Position numbers and translations under genes: made by a program | NCBI GenBank assembly: GCA_937902125.1 | Contig: CALDIB010000007.1 | Span: forward strand, 1 to 26,685 | Direction of reading: 5' to 3' | Length of the DNA stretch: 26,685 bases | DNA from: an uncultured Treponema sp. | GTDB taxonomy: Bacteria > Spirochaetota > Spirochaetia > Treponematales > Treponemataceae | Part shown: positions 17,957 through 26,615 of the stretch, in pieces | Layout: every line of letters starts with the position of its first letter | How positions within the stretch are numbered: position 1 is the stretch's first letter | The notes under the pieces: model-generated | The model's input: only the letters and a program-made list of their open reading frames with translations | The model's database searches: none | Told to the model about the DNA's origin: nothing

Positions 17957-20900
17957 TAGTCTTGCTCCTCGCTGTCAAAACTGGCTGTGGCCGCTTCCTT
18001 TTCCCTTTCGGCTTCGGCTTCGGCAAGCTCTTTTTCGATTCGGCGGCGTTCGATGATTTCATTCATCTGAATGTCCAAGTCTTGGTCGCCGGAATCGTAA
18101 ACCTTGACGCCCTTGTAATTTCTTATGCCTGTTCCGGCCGGAATCATGTGGCCAATGGCTACATTTTCCTTTACGCCGCGAAGGGCGTCAACAGAGCCGG
18201 AAATGGCGGCGTTGGTAAGAACGCGAGTCGTTTCCTGGAATGAGGCGGCTGAGATGAACGAATCGACGTTCAACGAAGCCTTTGTGATTCCTTGGAACAT
18301 TGGGCGGCCGATGGCGGGCTGTCCGCCTTCGGCGATTACCCTGGCGTTCTCTTCCCGGAAGCGGTATTTGTCAACTTGCTGTCCAAAGATGAAGCGGGTG
18401 TCGCCCACAGCCACAATCTCAACCTTGCGCAACATTTGGCGCACGATGATTCCAATGTGCTTGTCGTTGATGCTTACGCCCTGGGCGCGGTAAACCTGCT
18501 GGATTTCGTCCATCAAGTAATTCTGCAATGAGTTTTCGCCCAAAATCGCAAGGATGTCATGAGGGCTTGGCTGTCCGTCGCAAAGCGGCTCGCCGGCCTC
18601 AACCTTGTCTCCGTCGCGAACAAGCATTCGCTTTGAAATCGGAACAAGGTGGTCAAACACGCGGCCATACTTGTCCTCAACAGTAATCACGCGCTTGCCC
18701 TTCTTAAGGTCCTTAAATTTGACAGTACCAGAAATGGCCGACAAAACGCTGGGGCTGACGGGCTTTCTGGCTTCAAACAATTCGGATACGCGGGGAAGAC
18801 CGCCAGTGATGTCGTTTGACTTTTGGGCCGCTTTGGGCATTTTGGCCAAAACAACGCCGGCGCTGATTTTCTGCTTGTCGTCAACGCCAAGAATGGCGCC
18901 TGCGGGCAAGAAGTAGCTTCCAAGCTCGTTTCCGTCTTCGTCCGTAATGTGGATGCGGGGCTGCTTTACGTCAAGGTGCAAGTCGCTGATTATGCGCTCC
19001 GTAACGCCAGACTGCTCGTCAACATGCTCGTCGATTGTGGAATCGTCAATGTCCTCAAAGTGAACGTAACCGTCGTTTTCGGCGATAATAGGCTCTGAGT
19101 AAGCGTCAAGCAGGGTTCCGATGACCGCGTTGGCCGCGACCACTTGTCCTTCTTGAACTTTGATGATTGAGCCGTTGGCAATTTCCATCTTTTGTTCTGT
19201 GCCTGTAAGGTAAAGAACCTTGTCCTTAATAAGGATGATTCCATTTTCCTTGGCCAAGATGTCGCCGTCCTTTGCGTTGGCCAAAACGGTTCCCTTAAGA
19301 ACGCGGTCTCCGTCCTTGACCAAAAGCTTGGCTTCCTTTGAGTCCACGTTGTCGATGACGCGGGTAAGGAGCATCTTTCCTTTTCGGGTGAAAAGCTGGC
19401 CTTCCTTGGTCTGAACGCTGGTTCCCTCGACTTTTTCAATGATGGCGGGGAACTTGAGAACGATATTGTTGTCCTGCGTGACCTTTGACGCGGCGCCGCC
19501 GGCGTGGAAGGTTCGGAGGGTAAGCTGGGTTCCAGGCTGTCCGATTGACTGGGCGGCCACAATTCCCACGGCCTCGCCGATTTCCACAACCTTGTTGCGG
19601 GCCAAGTTCTTTCCGTAGCACTTGACGCAAACGCCGTGCTTGGCTTCGCAAGTAAGAACGGTGCGGAGCTTGACTTTTTCAACGCCGGCCTCTTCGATTT
19701 TCTTGGCCAAGTTTTCGTCGATGTAAGAGTTTACGTCGCAAAGAACTTCTCCGGTAATCGGGTGGACAACGCGCTCGATTGTAAAGTGGCCTTCGATGCG
19801 GTCGGCCAAATGCTCGATGATTTCGTCGCCGTCTTTGATGGCCGCGTAGTCAGTTCCGTTGATTGTGCCGCAATCGTCTTCGTTGATTACAACGTCTTGG
19901 GCAACGTCAACCAAGCGGCGGGTCATGTAACCGGCGTCGGCCGTCTTAAGGGCGGTGTCCGACAAACCTTTGCGGGCTCCGTTGGTTGAGATGAAGTATT
20001 CGATAACCGAAAGTCCTTCGTAGAAGTTTGAGCGGACAGGCAATTCAATGATGTCTCCGTTAGGCTTTGCCATCAAGCCGCGCATGGCCGCAAGCTGAGA
20101 AATCTGCTTTTTGGAACCGCGGGCGCCTGACGTGGCCATCATGTAAATTGTGTTGAATCCGTCTTTGTCTTTTTCAAGCTGGGCGTACATCACGTCGGTA
20201 AGCTTTTCGTTGGTGCGCTGCCAAATGTCGGTTACTTTGTTGTAGCGCTCGTCTTCAGTTATGCGGCCGTCAGAGTACTGGCGAACAATTTCTTCTACTT
20301 CTTTGTTGGCCTTGTCAACCATGTCCTTCTTTTCTTTGGGAACAAGGATGTCGTCCATAGAAAGAGTGGCTCCGTAGAAGGTGGCGTTCTTGTAGCCGAC
20401 GGCCTTAATGGCGTCAAGCATTTGGATTGTAAGCCAAGAGCCCTTGTCATGGTAAACTTTTTCAATCATGCTCTTAAGCTTTTTGTCGCCATACTGCTCG
20501 TTGACATAGTTCACTTCGTCGGGCATGGCTTCGTTAAAGGCTAATGTTCCGGCGGTGGTTTCAATCAAGTCGCCCTTCTTGAATTCTCCCTCTTTGAAAG
20601 AATCTTTTGGAGCGGGAACTTTAATCTTAGCCTGCCATTCGATGTTTCCGCATTCGGCGGCCATGCGAACTTCGTCTGAAGAAGAGAAGCGCTTGCCCTC
20701 TCCCTTGGCGCCCGGCTTTACGGAAGTCATATAGTAGATTCCCAAAACCATGTCCTGGGAAGGATACACGATTGTTCCGCCGTTGGCAGGGTCCAGCAAG
20801 TTTCTGGCGCTGAGCATCAAAGTCCAGCATTCCATCTGCGCGGCTTGCGTAAGAGGAACGTGAATGGCCATCTGGTCGCCGTCAAAGTCGGCGTTAAAGG

Positions 20901-22233
20901 CTTTGCAGGCCAAGGGGTGAAGCTTGAGCGCCTTGCCTTCAACCAAAATAGGTTCAAAGGCTTGAATTCCCAAGCGGTGCAAAGTCGGGGCGCGGTTGAG
21001 CAAAACAGGATGCTCGCTCACAACTTCGTCAAGGACGGCAAAAACCTCGGGAGCTTCCTGCTCAACGTAAAGCTTGGCTTTCTTGAGATTGAAGGCAACT
21101 CCCTTGTCCATCAATTTTTTCATAATGAAGGGCTTGAACAATTCAAGCGCCATCTTTGTAGGAAGGCCGCACTGCCAAAGCTTGAGTTCCGGGCCTACAA
21201 CAATTACGGAGCGTCCTGAATAGTCAACGCGCTTTCCCAGCAAGTTCTGGCGGAAGCGGCCCTGCTTTCCCTTAATCATGTCGCTGATTGACTTGAGCGG
21301 CCTGTTGGAGGCGCCTTTGACAATCCGCTTTCTCTTTGAGTTGTCGAACAAGGAATCGACGGCTTCCTGCAACATTCGCTTTTCGTTGCGGATGATGATG
21401 TCAGGCGCGTTGAGGGCCAGCAATCTCTTAAGGCGGTTGTTGCGGTTGATGACGCGGCGATACAAGTCGTTAAGGTCGCTTGTGGCGAATCTTCCGCCGT
21501 CAAGTTGAACCATCGGACGCAACTCAGGCGGCATTACAGGAACAACGTCCAAAATCATCCAAGAAGCCTTGTTTCCTGACGAGCGGAAATTTTCAACAAT
21601 TTCAATGCGCTTGAGAAGGCGCTTGTCGCTCTTGGCTCCCTTTTCAATCATCTTGGCGCGAAGCTCGGCGGCCAAAGCGTCAAGGTCAAGTCCTTCAAGC
21701 AAAGTCTTGACGGCTTCCGCTCCCATGCCGGCTGTAAAGGCCTGACCGTAGCGCTCCTGGGCCTCCCGGTATTCGTCTTCCGACAAAAGCTGCATTTTCT
21801 TAAGGTCGGTTTCGCCCGGGTCGATTACAATGTATTTTTCATAGTAAAGAACTGAGCGGAGCGCGGCCACCTGCAAGTCAAGAAGCAAGCCCATGCGGCT
21901 TGGAACAGAGCGGTAATACCAAATGTGGCTTACAGGCGCGGCAAGTTCGATGTGGCCGGTGCGCTCGCGGCGAACCTTAAAGTGGGTCACTTCAACGCCG
22001 CAACGGTCGCAGATTACTCCCTTGTAGCGGATGGACTTGAACTTTCCGCAATAGCATTCCCATTCTTTGGTGGTTCCAAAGATGCGCTCGCAGAAAAGTC
22101 CGTCACGCTCGGGGCGCAAAGTGCGGTAGTTGATTGTTTCCGGCTTTTTTACTTCGCCGTAAGACCAAGCGCGGATTGTGTCCGGCGAGGCCAACTTTAT
22201 TTTAATGCTGTCAAAATCTTCAATGTCGCGCAT
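17956..22233 (-). CDS. rpoC: RNA polymerase subunit beta'
   Basis: Beta' subunit, 1425 aa. The N-terminal zinc finger uses C60, C62, C75 and C78 (ECYCGKFK, VICDRCGVE). The catalytic NADFDGDQM is at 447-455 with Mg-binding D449, D451, D453. The bridge helix and trigger loop follow (ATSGARGSKKQISQLAAMRG, near residue 700; YMTRRLVDVAQDVVINEDDC). A second zinc site uses C788, C862, C869, C872 (CEAKHGVCVKCYG). The C-terminal end is charged (ELAEAEAEREKEAATASF, then DSEEQD). Its ATG overlaps the rpoB stop as TAATG, ensuring balanced synthesis of the two subunits. Confidence 0.99.
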   Translation of the reverse strand: MRDIEDFDSIKIKLASPDTIRAWSYGEVKKPETINYRTLRPERDGLFCERIFGTTKEWECYCGKFKSIRYKGVICDRCGVEVTHFKVRRERTGHIELAAPVSHIWYYRSVPSRMGLLLDLQVAALRSVLYYEKYIVIDPGETDLKKMQLLSEDEYREAQERYGQAFTAGMGAEAVKTLLEGLDLDALAAELRAKMIEKGAKSDKRLLKRIEIVENFRSSGNKASWMILDVVPVMPPELRPMVQLDGGRFATSDLNDLYRRVINRNNRLKRLLALNAPDIIIRNEKRMLQEAVDSLFDNSKRKRIVKGASNRPLKSISDMIKGKQGRFRQNLLGKRVDYSGRSVIVVGPELKLWQCGLPTKMALELFKPFIMKKLMDKGVAFNLKKAKLYVEQEAPEVFAVLDEVVSEHPVLLNRAPTLHRLGIQAFEPILVEGKALKLHPLACKAFNADFDGDQMAIHVPLTQAAQMECWTLMLSARNLLDPANGGTIVYPSQDMVLGIYYMTSVKPGAKGEGKRFSSSDEVRMAAECGNIEWQAKIKVPAPKDSFKEGEFKKGDLIETTAGTLAFNEAMPDEVNYVNEQYGDKKLKSMIEKVYHDKGSWLTIQMLDAIKAVGYKNATFYGATLSMDDILVPKEKKDMVDKANKEVEEIVRQYSDGRITEDERYNKVTDIWQRTNEKLTDVMYAQLEKDKDGFNTIYMMATSGARGSKKQISQLAAMRGLMAKPNGDIIELPVRSNFYEGLSVIEYFISTNGARKGLSDTALKTADAGYMTRRLVDVAQDVVINEDDCGTINGTDYAAIKDGDEIIEHLADRIEGHFTIERVVHPITGEVLCDVNSYIDENLAKKIEEAGVEKVKLRTVLTCEAKHGVCVKCYGKNLARNKVVEIGEAVGIVAAQSIGQPGTQLTLRTFHAGGAASKVTQDNNIVLKFPAIIEKVEGTSVQTKEGQLFTRKGKMLLTRVIDNVDSKEAKLLVKDGDRVLKGTVLANAKDGDILAKENGIILIKDKVLYLTGTEQKMEIANGSIIKVQEGQVVAANAVIGTLLDAYSEPIIAENDGYVHFEDIDDSTIDEHVDEQSGVTERIISDLHLDVKQPRIHITDEDGNELGSYFLPAGAILGVDDKQKISAGVVLAKMPKAAQKSNDITGGLPRVSELFEARKPVSPSVLSAISGTVKFKDLKKGKRVITVEDKYGRVFDHLVPISKRMLVRDGDKVEAGEPLCDGQPSPHDILAILGENSLQNYLMDEIQQVYRAQGVSINDKHIGIIVRQMLRKVEIVAVGDTRFIFGQQVDKYRFREENARVIAEGGQPAIGRPMFQGITKASLNVDSFISAASFQETTRVLTNAAISGSVDALRGVKENVAIGHMIPAGTGIRNYKGVKVYDSGDQDLDIQMNEIIERRRIEKELAEAEAEREKEAATASFDSEEQD

Positions 22234-25200
22234 TATTCACTCTCCTTGTCAAAGCCGCTGGAGGCTTTGTCAATCAATTCCTGGTCGCGTTCAGTAAGGG
22301 CGATTTGCTTTCCCTTGGCGTCGTAAATCGTAAAGTCAAGGGCCAATCCTCGCAATTCCTGAACCAATACGTTGAAGGATTCCGGAACTCCGGCGGGAGT
22401 CGAAGGCTCGCCTTTTACGATTGACTCGTAAACTTTTGAGCGCCCGTTCATGTCGTCGGATTTGATTGTCATCATTTCCTGCAAGGTGTTGGCGGCTCCA
22501 TAGGCTTCCAACGCCCAAACTTCCATTTCTCCAAGACGCTGGCCGCCAAACTGGGCTTTTCCTCCCAAAGGCTGCTGAGTGACCAAAGAGTAAGGGCCTG
22601 TAGAGCGGGCGTGCATCTTGTCGTCAACCAAGTGGTGCAACTTCATGTAGTAAATGACGCCGACAAAAATCGGATTTACAAAAGGCTCGCCGGTGCGTCC
22701 GTCGCGAACGATTTGCTTGCAGTCCTTTGAAAGTCCGGCTTCCTCAAGCTTTTTGGCAATCTGCTCTTGGCTGGGAGACTGGAATACAGGAGACTCGAAG
22801 AATTGGTTCAAGTATTTTCCGGCGATTCCAAGCTCGGATTCCATAATTTGTCCGATGTTCATTCGCGAAGGAACGCCCAAGGGGTTCAAGCAAACGTCAA
22901 GGGGAGTTCCGTCTTCCAAGTAGGGCATGTCTTCTTCCGGCAAAATGCGGGAAACAACGCCCTTGTTTCCGTGGCGGCCGGCCATTTTGTCGCCTTCCCG
23001 AAGCTTTCGCTTGTTGGCAATCATTACCTTTACAACTTGGTCAACGCCAGGATTCAAGTCGTCGCCTTCGCTTCTCTTAAGGCGCTGAATGTCGATGACA
23101 ACGCCTTCAACTCCGTGGGGAACGCGCAAAGAAGTGTCGCGAACTTCCTTGGCCTTTTCGCCAAAGATTGAGTTGAGCAATTTAAATTCCGGCGTGGTTT
23201 CGGCTTCGCTCTTGGGAGTCACTTTTCCAACCAAGATGTCGCCGCTCTTAACCTTGGCTCCAATGCGGATGATTCCTTCCGCGTCAAGATTGTCAAGATT
23301 CTTTTCGGCGGTGTTGGGAACGTCCCGAGTAATTTTTTCCGGTCCAAGTTTTGTCTCGCGGATTTCCGTTGAGAATTCCTTGATGTGGATGGAAGTGTAC
23401 ATGTCTTCTTTTACAACGCGCTTGCTGATAAGAACCGCGTCCTCGTAGTTGTATCCGTTCCACGGAACGAAGCCTACGAGAATGTTGCGGCCAAGAGCCA
23501 ACTCGCCGTTGAATGTGGCCGGTCCGTCGGCAAGGACGGCGCCTTCCGCCACTTTTTCGCCGACCTCAACAGTCGGGCGCTGGTGGTTGCAAGTGTCGTT
23601 GTTGGTGCGTTGGTATTTAAGAAGAACGTATTCGTCAACTTCGCCCCGCTTTCCGCCTTCCGGCTTTACAGTGACGCATTCGCTTGTAACTTTGACAACC
23701 TCGCCGGCGCGCTTGGCCTTTACCAAAACGCCGGAATCGTAGGCGCACTTTCTTTCCATTCCGGTTCCAACATGAGGAGGCTCCGGGAACAAAAGGGGCA
23801 CGGCCTGGCGCTGCATGTTGCAGCCCATCAAGGCGCGGTTGGCGTCGTCGTGCTCCAAGAAAGGAATCAAGGCGGCGGAAACTGAAATTACCTGACGGGG
23901 AGAAACATCCATGTACTGAACGTCTTTGGGTGAACGGGTGGTGTAATCGCCCCGGCGACGGCAAGAAATCATGTCGGTGGCAAAAGAACCGTCGCTCTTC
24001 ATGCCTTCGCTTACCTGTCCGATGTAATACTTGTCTTCGTCCATGGCCGAAAGGTATTCAACCTTGTTGGTGGCCTTGCCCTTTTCGATTTTGCGGTAAG
24101 GCGCCTCAAGGAAGCCGTATTCGTTGACGCGAGTGTAAATGGCCAAAGAAACAATCAAGCCGATGTTCGGGCCTTCAGGAGTTTCGATGGGGCACATGCG
24201 TCCGTAGTGGGAATAGTGAACGTCGCGGACTTCAAATCCGGCGCGGTCGCGGGAAAGTCCTCCCGGTCCCAAGGCGTTCAAGCGGCGCTTGTGGGTAAGT
24301 TCGGCAAGCGGGTTGATTTGGTCCATGAATTGGGAAAGCTGTGACGAGCCAAAGAATTCCTTTATAGCCGCGATAATCGGCTTTGAGGAAATCAAGTCTT
24401 GGGGCTTGATTGTGTCGTTTTCTTTAAGGCCCATGCGCTCTTTGGCGATGCGCTCCATTCTGGCAAAGGCTGTCTTGATTTGGTTTGTCATCAATTCGCC
24501 CACAGAGCGGATGCGGCGGTTGCCCAAATGGTCAATGTCGTCCCGGCTTTCTTCTCCGATGTAAACTTTGATAAGGAACTTCATCGTGTTGGTGATGTCG
24601 TCCATCGCCAAAGTGTGGTCTTCCAAAGGAGGATTGTAGTCAAATTTTTTGTTAAGCTTGTAGCGTCCAACGCGGCCCAAGTCGTAGCGGCGTGAAGAGA
24701 AGAACATTGAGTTCAAGTCCTTTTCGGCGTTTTCCACGGTGATTGGCTCGCCGGGCATAAGAACGCTGTATACGGCGCTCAAGGCGTCTTCCTTTGTCGG
24801 CTCGTCAACTTCGGAGCCTTCCTTGGCAAACTTTATTTCTTCCCGCTCAAAGCAGTTGATGATGATGTCGCTGTCAAGAGAAAGATTCTTTTCGTCCTTG
24901 TCGTCAGGGTCCTTGCGAGTGTCAAACTTAATGACTTGAATTTCCTTTATGCCGTTGGCAATCAAGTCGTCGATGTCGTGCGGGTGCAAGCGGGTGGCGG
25001 CTTTGAAAAGCTTTTTTTCCTCGCCGGAGTCGGAGTCCTTTATGTAAATGGCCTTTGAAAGAACGCGGCCCACAAGGGCTTCCCGGGCGGAATTGCTGTT
25101 CTTTACCGCCACACTTTCTGTCTGATAAAAGACCTTGATGATTTCTTCGCGGCTTTCAAAGCCTAAGGCGCGAAGGAAAATAGTTCCCAAAATTTTTTTC

Positions 25201-25781
25201 TTGCGGTCGATCTTGGCAAAAATCAATTCCTTTTTTTGGTCAATCTCAAACTCAAGCCAAGAGCCGCGGTAGGGAATGATTCGGCTTCCCCAAACGCCCT
25301 TGTCATGGTTGAAGATTACGCCGGGCGAACGGTGAATCTGGGAAACGACGACGCGCTCGGCGCCGTTGATTATAAAAGTTCCCCTGTCTGTCATAAGGGG
25401 AATGTCGCCCATGTATATGTCTTTTTGGAGAATGGCGCCGGTTTCCTTAAAGTTAAGGTCGATGCGCGCCTTTAAGGGAACGGAATAAGTGAGGCCTTTT
25501 TGCTTGCACTCCAACTCCGAAAATTTGATTCCCTCAAAATCCAATTGATAAAATTCATAGTCAAGCGTCATGTCCCCATTGGGGCTTTCGATTGGGAAGG
25601 CGCTCAAAAAGGCTTCTTGCAAGCCTTGGTTTTCAAGCGGCTTTCCTTCTTCCAAATTTTTTCGCTGAAGGAAGTATTCATACGACGCTGTTTGAATGTC
25701 GATAAGATTTGGGACATCCATTGAAGACTTGATGTCCTTTCCATAGTATTGACGGTTGATTGTCCGGCTTTTTGCGAACAT
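22233..25781 (-). CDS. rpoB: RNA polymerase subunit beta
   Basis: Beta subunit, 1182 aa. Landmarks: VVSQIHRSPGVIF, the rifampicin region GSSQLSQFMDQINPLAELTH with KRRLNALGPGGLSRDRAGFE, then CPIETPEGPNIGLI, the active-site segments MAGRHGNKGVVSRILPEEDM, and the C-terminal QFGGQRLGEMEVWALEAYGA. In the rifampicin region the residue matching E. coli Ser531 is N502 and the one matching Ser522 is Ala. Asn at 531 is known from Borrelia and Treponema and goes with natural rifampicin resistance. The start is preceded by GGGGGA; a terminator/attenuator lies upstream. Confidence 0.99.
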   Translation of the reverse strand: MFAKSRTINRQYYGKDIKSSMDVPNLIDIQTASYEYFLQRKNLEEGKPLENQGLQEAFLSAFPIESPNGDMTLDYEFYQLDFEGIKFSELECKQKGLTYSVPLKARIDLNFKETGAILQKDIYMGDIPLMTDRGTFIINGAERVVVSQIHRSPGVIFNHDKGVWGSRIIPYRGSWLEFEIDQKKELIFAKIDRKKKILGTIFLRALGFESREEIIKVFYQTESVAVKNSNSAREALVGRVLSKAIYIKDSDSGEEKKLFKAATRLHPHDIDDLIANGIKEIQVIKFDTRKDPDDKDEKNLSLDSDIIINCFEREEIKFAKEGSEVDEPTKEDALSAVYSVLMPGEPITVENAEKDLNSMFFSSRRYDLGRVGRYKLNKKFDYNPPLEDHTLAMDDITNTMKFLIKVYIGEESRDDIDHLGNRRIRSVGELMTNQIKTAFARMERIAKERMGLKENDTIKPQDLISSKPIIAAIKEFFGSSQLSQFMDQINPLAELTHKRRLNALGPGGLSRDRAGFEVRDVHYSHYGRMCPIETPEGPNIGLIVSLAIYTRVNEYGFLEAPYRKIEKGKATNKVEYLSAMDEDKYYIGQVSEGMKSDGSFATDMISCRRRGDYTTRSPKDVQYMDVSPRQVISVSAALIPFLEHDDANRALMGCNMQRQAVPLLFPEPPHVGTGMERKCAYDSGVLVKAKRAGEVVKVTSECVTVKPEGGKRGEVDEYVLLKYQRTNNDTCNHQRPTVEVGEKVAEGAVLADGPATFNGELALGRNILVGFVPWNGYNYEDAVLISKRVVKEDMYTSIHIKEFSTEIRETKLGPEKITRDVPNTAEKNLDNLDAEGIIRIGAKVKSGDILVGKVTPKSEAETTPEFKLLNSIFGEKAKEVRDTSLRVPHGVEGVVIDIQRLKRSEGDDLNPGVDQVVKVMIANKRKLREGDKMAGRHGNKGVVSRILPEEDMPYLEDGTPLDVCLNPLGVPSRMNIGQIMESELGIAGKYLNQFFESPVFQSPSQEQIAKKLEEAGLSKDCKQIVRDGRTGEPFVNPIFVGVIYYMKLHHLVDDKMHARSTGPYSLVTQQPLGGKAQFGGQRLGEMEVWALEAYGAANTLQEMMTIKSDDMNGRSKVYESIVKGEPSTPAGVPESFNVLVQELRGLALDFTIYDAKGKQIALTERDQELIDKASSGFDKESE

Positions 25782-25824
25782 TAAGGTCCCCCGTTTTTTA
25801 ATAAGGTCTGAATTCTTTGCTACA

Positions 25825-25839
25825 AACGGAAACTCCGTT
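25825..25839. repeat. Small stem-loop upstream of rpoB
   Basis: AACGGA (25825-25830) and TCCGTT (25834-25839) form a perfect 6-bp stem with an AAC loop, about 44-58 nt ahead of the rpoB start. It lies past the attenuator in the part of the message that would remain attached to rpoB. No binding factor can be proposed. Confidence 0.5.
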
Positions 25840-25885
25840 CAGCACAAAAAAATCCGCCAAAAATCACTTGTAAAAATAAAAGAAC

Positions 25886-25916
25886 AAAAAAAAGATTGCC
25901 GGGTCAAGCCCGACAA
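25886..25916 (-). terminator. Intrinsic terminator/attenuator between rplL and rpoB
   Basis: On the minus strand TTGTCGGG (25916-25909) pairs with CCCGGCAA (25903-25896) over 8 bp (one G-T) around CTTGA, then TC and eight T residues follow. Just before it stands CCCGCA/TGCGGG (25928-25933/25940-25945) with a T-rich loop. In E. coli a partial terminator at this same place lowers rpoBC expression relative to rplJL; the same role is inferred here because no clear promoter was found in the remaining 100 bp ahead of rpoB. Confidence 0.8.
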
Positions 25917-25964
25917 AAGGCAACGCCCCCGCAAAAAAATGCGGGAGTTGAAAACTTGCGAGAA

Positions 25965-26033
25965 TTTGGAAGACGCGTTGCGGCTTCCAAATTCTCGATA
26001 TCTAAAAAATAAGGCCTCGCCTTATTTTTTAGA
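25965..26033. repeat. Tandem hairpins at the rplL 3' end
   Basis: TCTAAAAAATAAGGC (26001-26015) and GCCTTATTTTTTAGA (26019-26033) form a 15-bp perfect stem with a CTC loop. The gene-side arm consists of the last three sense codons and the stop of rplL. A few bases on, CGAGAATTTGGAAG (25965-25978) and CTTCCAAATTCTCG (25990-26003 by reading, within one base) form a second 14-bp stem. The pair resembles the layout after rpoC. Both arms cannot fully pair at once where they abut. Confidence 0.75.
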
Positions 26034-26408
26034 CGCCTTTCCGCCGGCGGCTGTGATGTCGGCAATCCACTTGTCGGCGTCAGCCTTGCTCAAGCCCTCT
26101 TTGAGGACTTTCGGGGCGCCTTCAACCAAAGCCTTGGCTTCGCCAAGTCCGAGGTTTGTAAGAGCCTTAACGGCCTTGATAACGCCAATCTTCTTGGCGG
26201 CGTCGAATGAATCCAAGCTAACAGCGAATTCTGTCTGCTCGTCCTCGGCGGCGGCTCCAGCGGCTCCGCCAGCGGCGGGACCTGCGGCTACGGCTACAGC
26301 GGCTGTTACGCCGAACTTTTCTTCCATAGCCTTTACGAGTTCTGAGGCTTCCAGAACGCTCATTGACGCGATCGCGTCCAAAATCTGATCATTTGTCAAA
26401 GCTGCCAT
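26022..26408 (-). CDS. rplL: 50S ribosomal protein L7/L12
   Basis: The stalk protein L7/L12, which recruits and stimulates EF-Tu, EF-G and other translation GTPases, 128 aa. N-terminal dimerisation and L10-binding region (about 1-34), Ala/Gly-rich hinge (about 35-56, AAVAVAAGPAAGGAAGAAA) and C-terminal factor-binding domain from about 57 with KKIGVIKAVKALTNLGLGEA. The start MAALTNDQ is chosen because stalk proteins begin so and GGAG lies 9 bases ahead; an ATG-started longer frame to 26597 lies within the intergenic hairpins. Confidence 0.97.
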   Translation of the reverse strand: MAALTNDQILDAIASMSVLEASELVKAMEEKFGVTAAVAVAAGPAAGGAAGAAAEDEQTEFAVSLDSFDAAKKIGVIKAVKALTNLGLGEAKALVEGAPKVLKEGLSKADADKWIADITAAGGKASKK

Positions 26409-26538
26409 ATTGTCTTCTCCATAAAATAATTTGATGTTCGCTGCGGAAATCCGCCGCGGCCAAAAGCCCTTCCAAGAAAGGCTCTTGAACTTTTTATCCG
26501 CAGACAGTTGGTAGCTGTTTGAAGCCTGACTGCGGTTT

Positions 26539-26598
26539 GCGAAAGCCCTTGCGAACTTTCGCGTCGAGCTTTGAGCCTCCGAAAAACTTCGGCTCAAA
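26539..26598. repeat. Stem-loops in the rplJ-rplL gap
   Basis: TTTGAG (26570-26575) pairs with CTCAAA (26593-26598), and inside it CCGAA (26579-26583) pairs with TTCGG (26588-26592) around AAAC, leaving a three-base bulge. Next to it GCGAAAG (26539-26545) pairs with CTTTCGC (26556-26562). The first structure begins about 18 nt after the rplJ stop. The 207-bp gap is long for rplJ-rplL; no promoter or T-tailed terminator was seen in it. Confidence 0.65.
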
Positions 26599-26615
26599 AC
26601 GTCGCAAGTCTAATT

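Noticed and set aside
18687..19682. Alternative frames inside rpoC (78 and 230 codons)
   Set aside because: They lie in other frames of a clearly conserved rpoC region and have Ser/Pro/Arg-rich shadow composition.
25756..26388. Plus-strand open frame of 210 codons opposite rplL and the rpoB leader
   Set aside because: It crosses hairpins and the terminator and mirrors the Ala-rich rplL coding strand; composition is explained by that.
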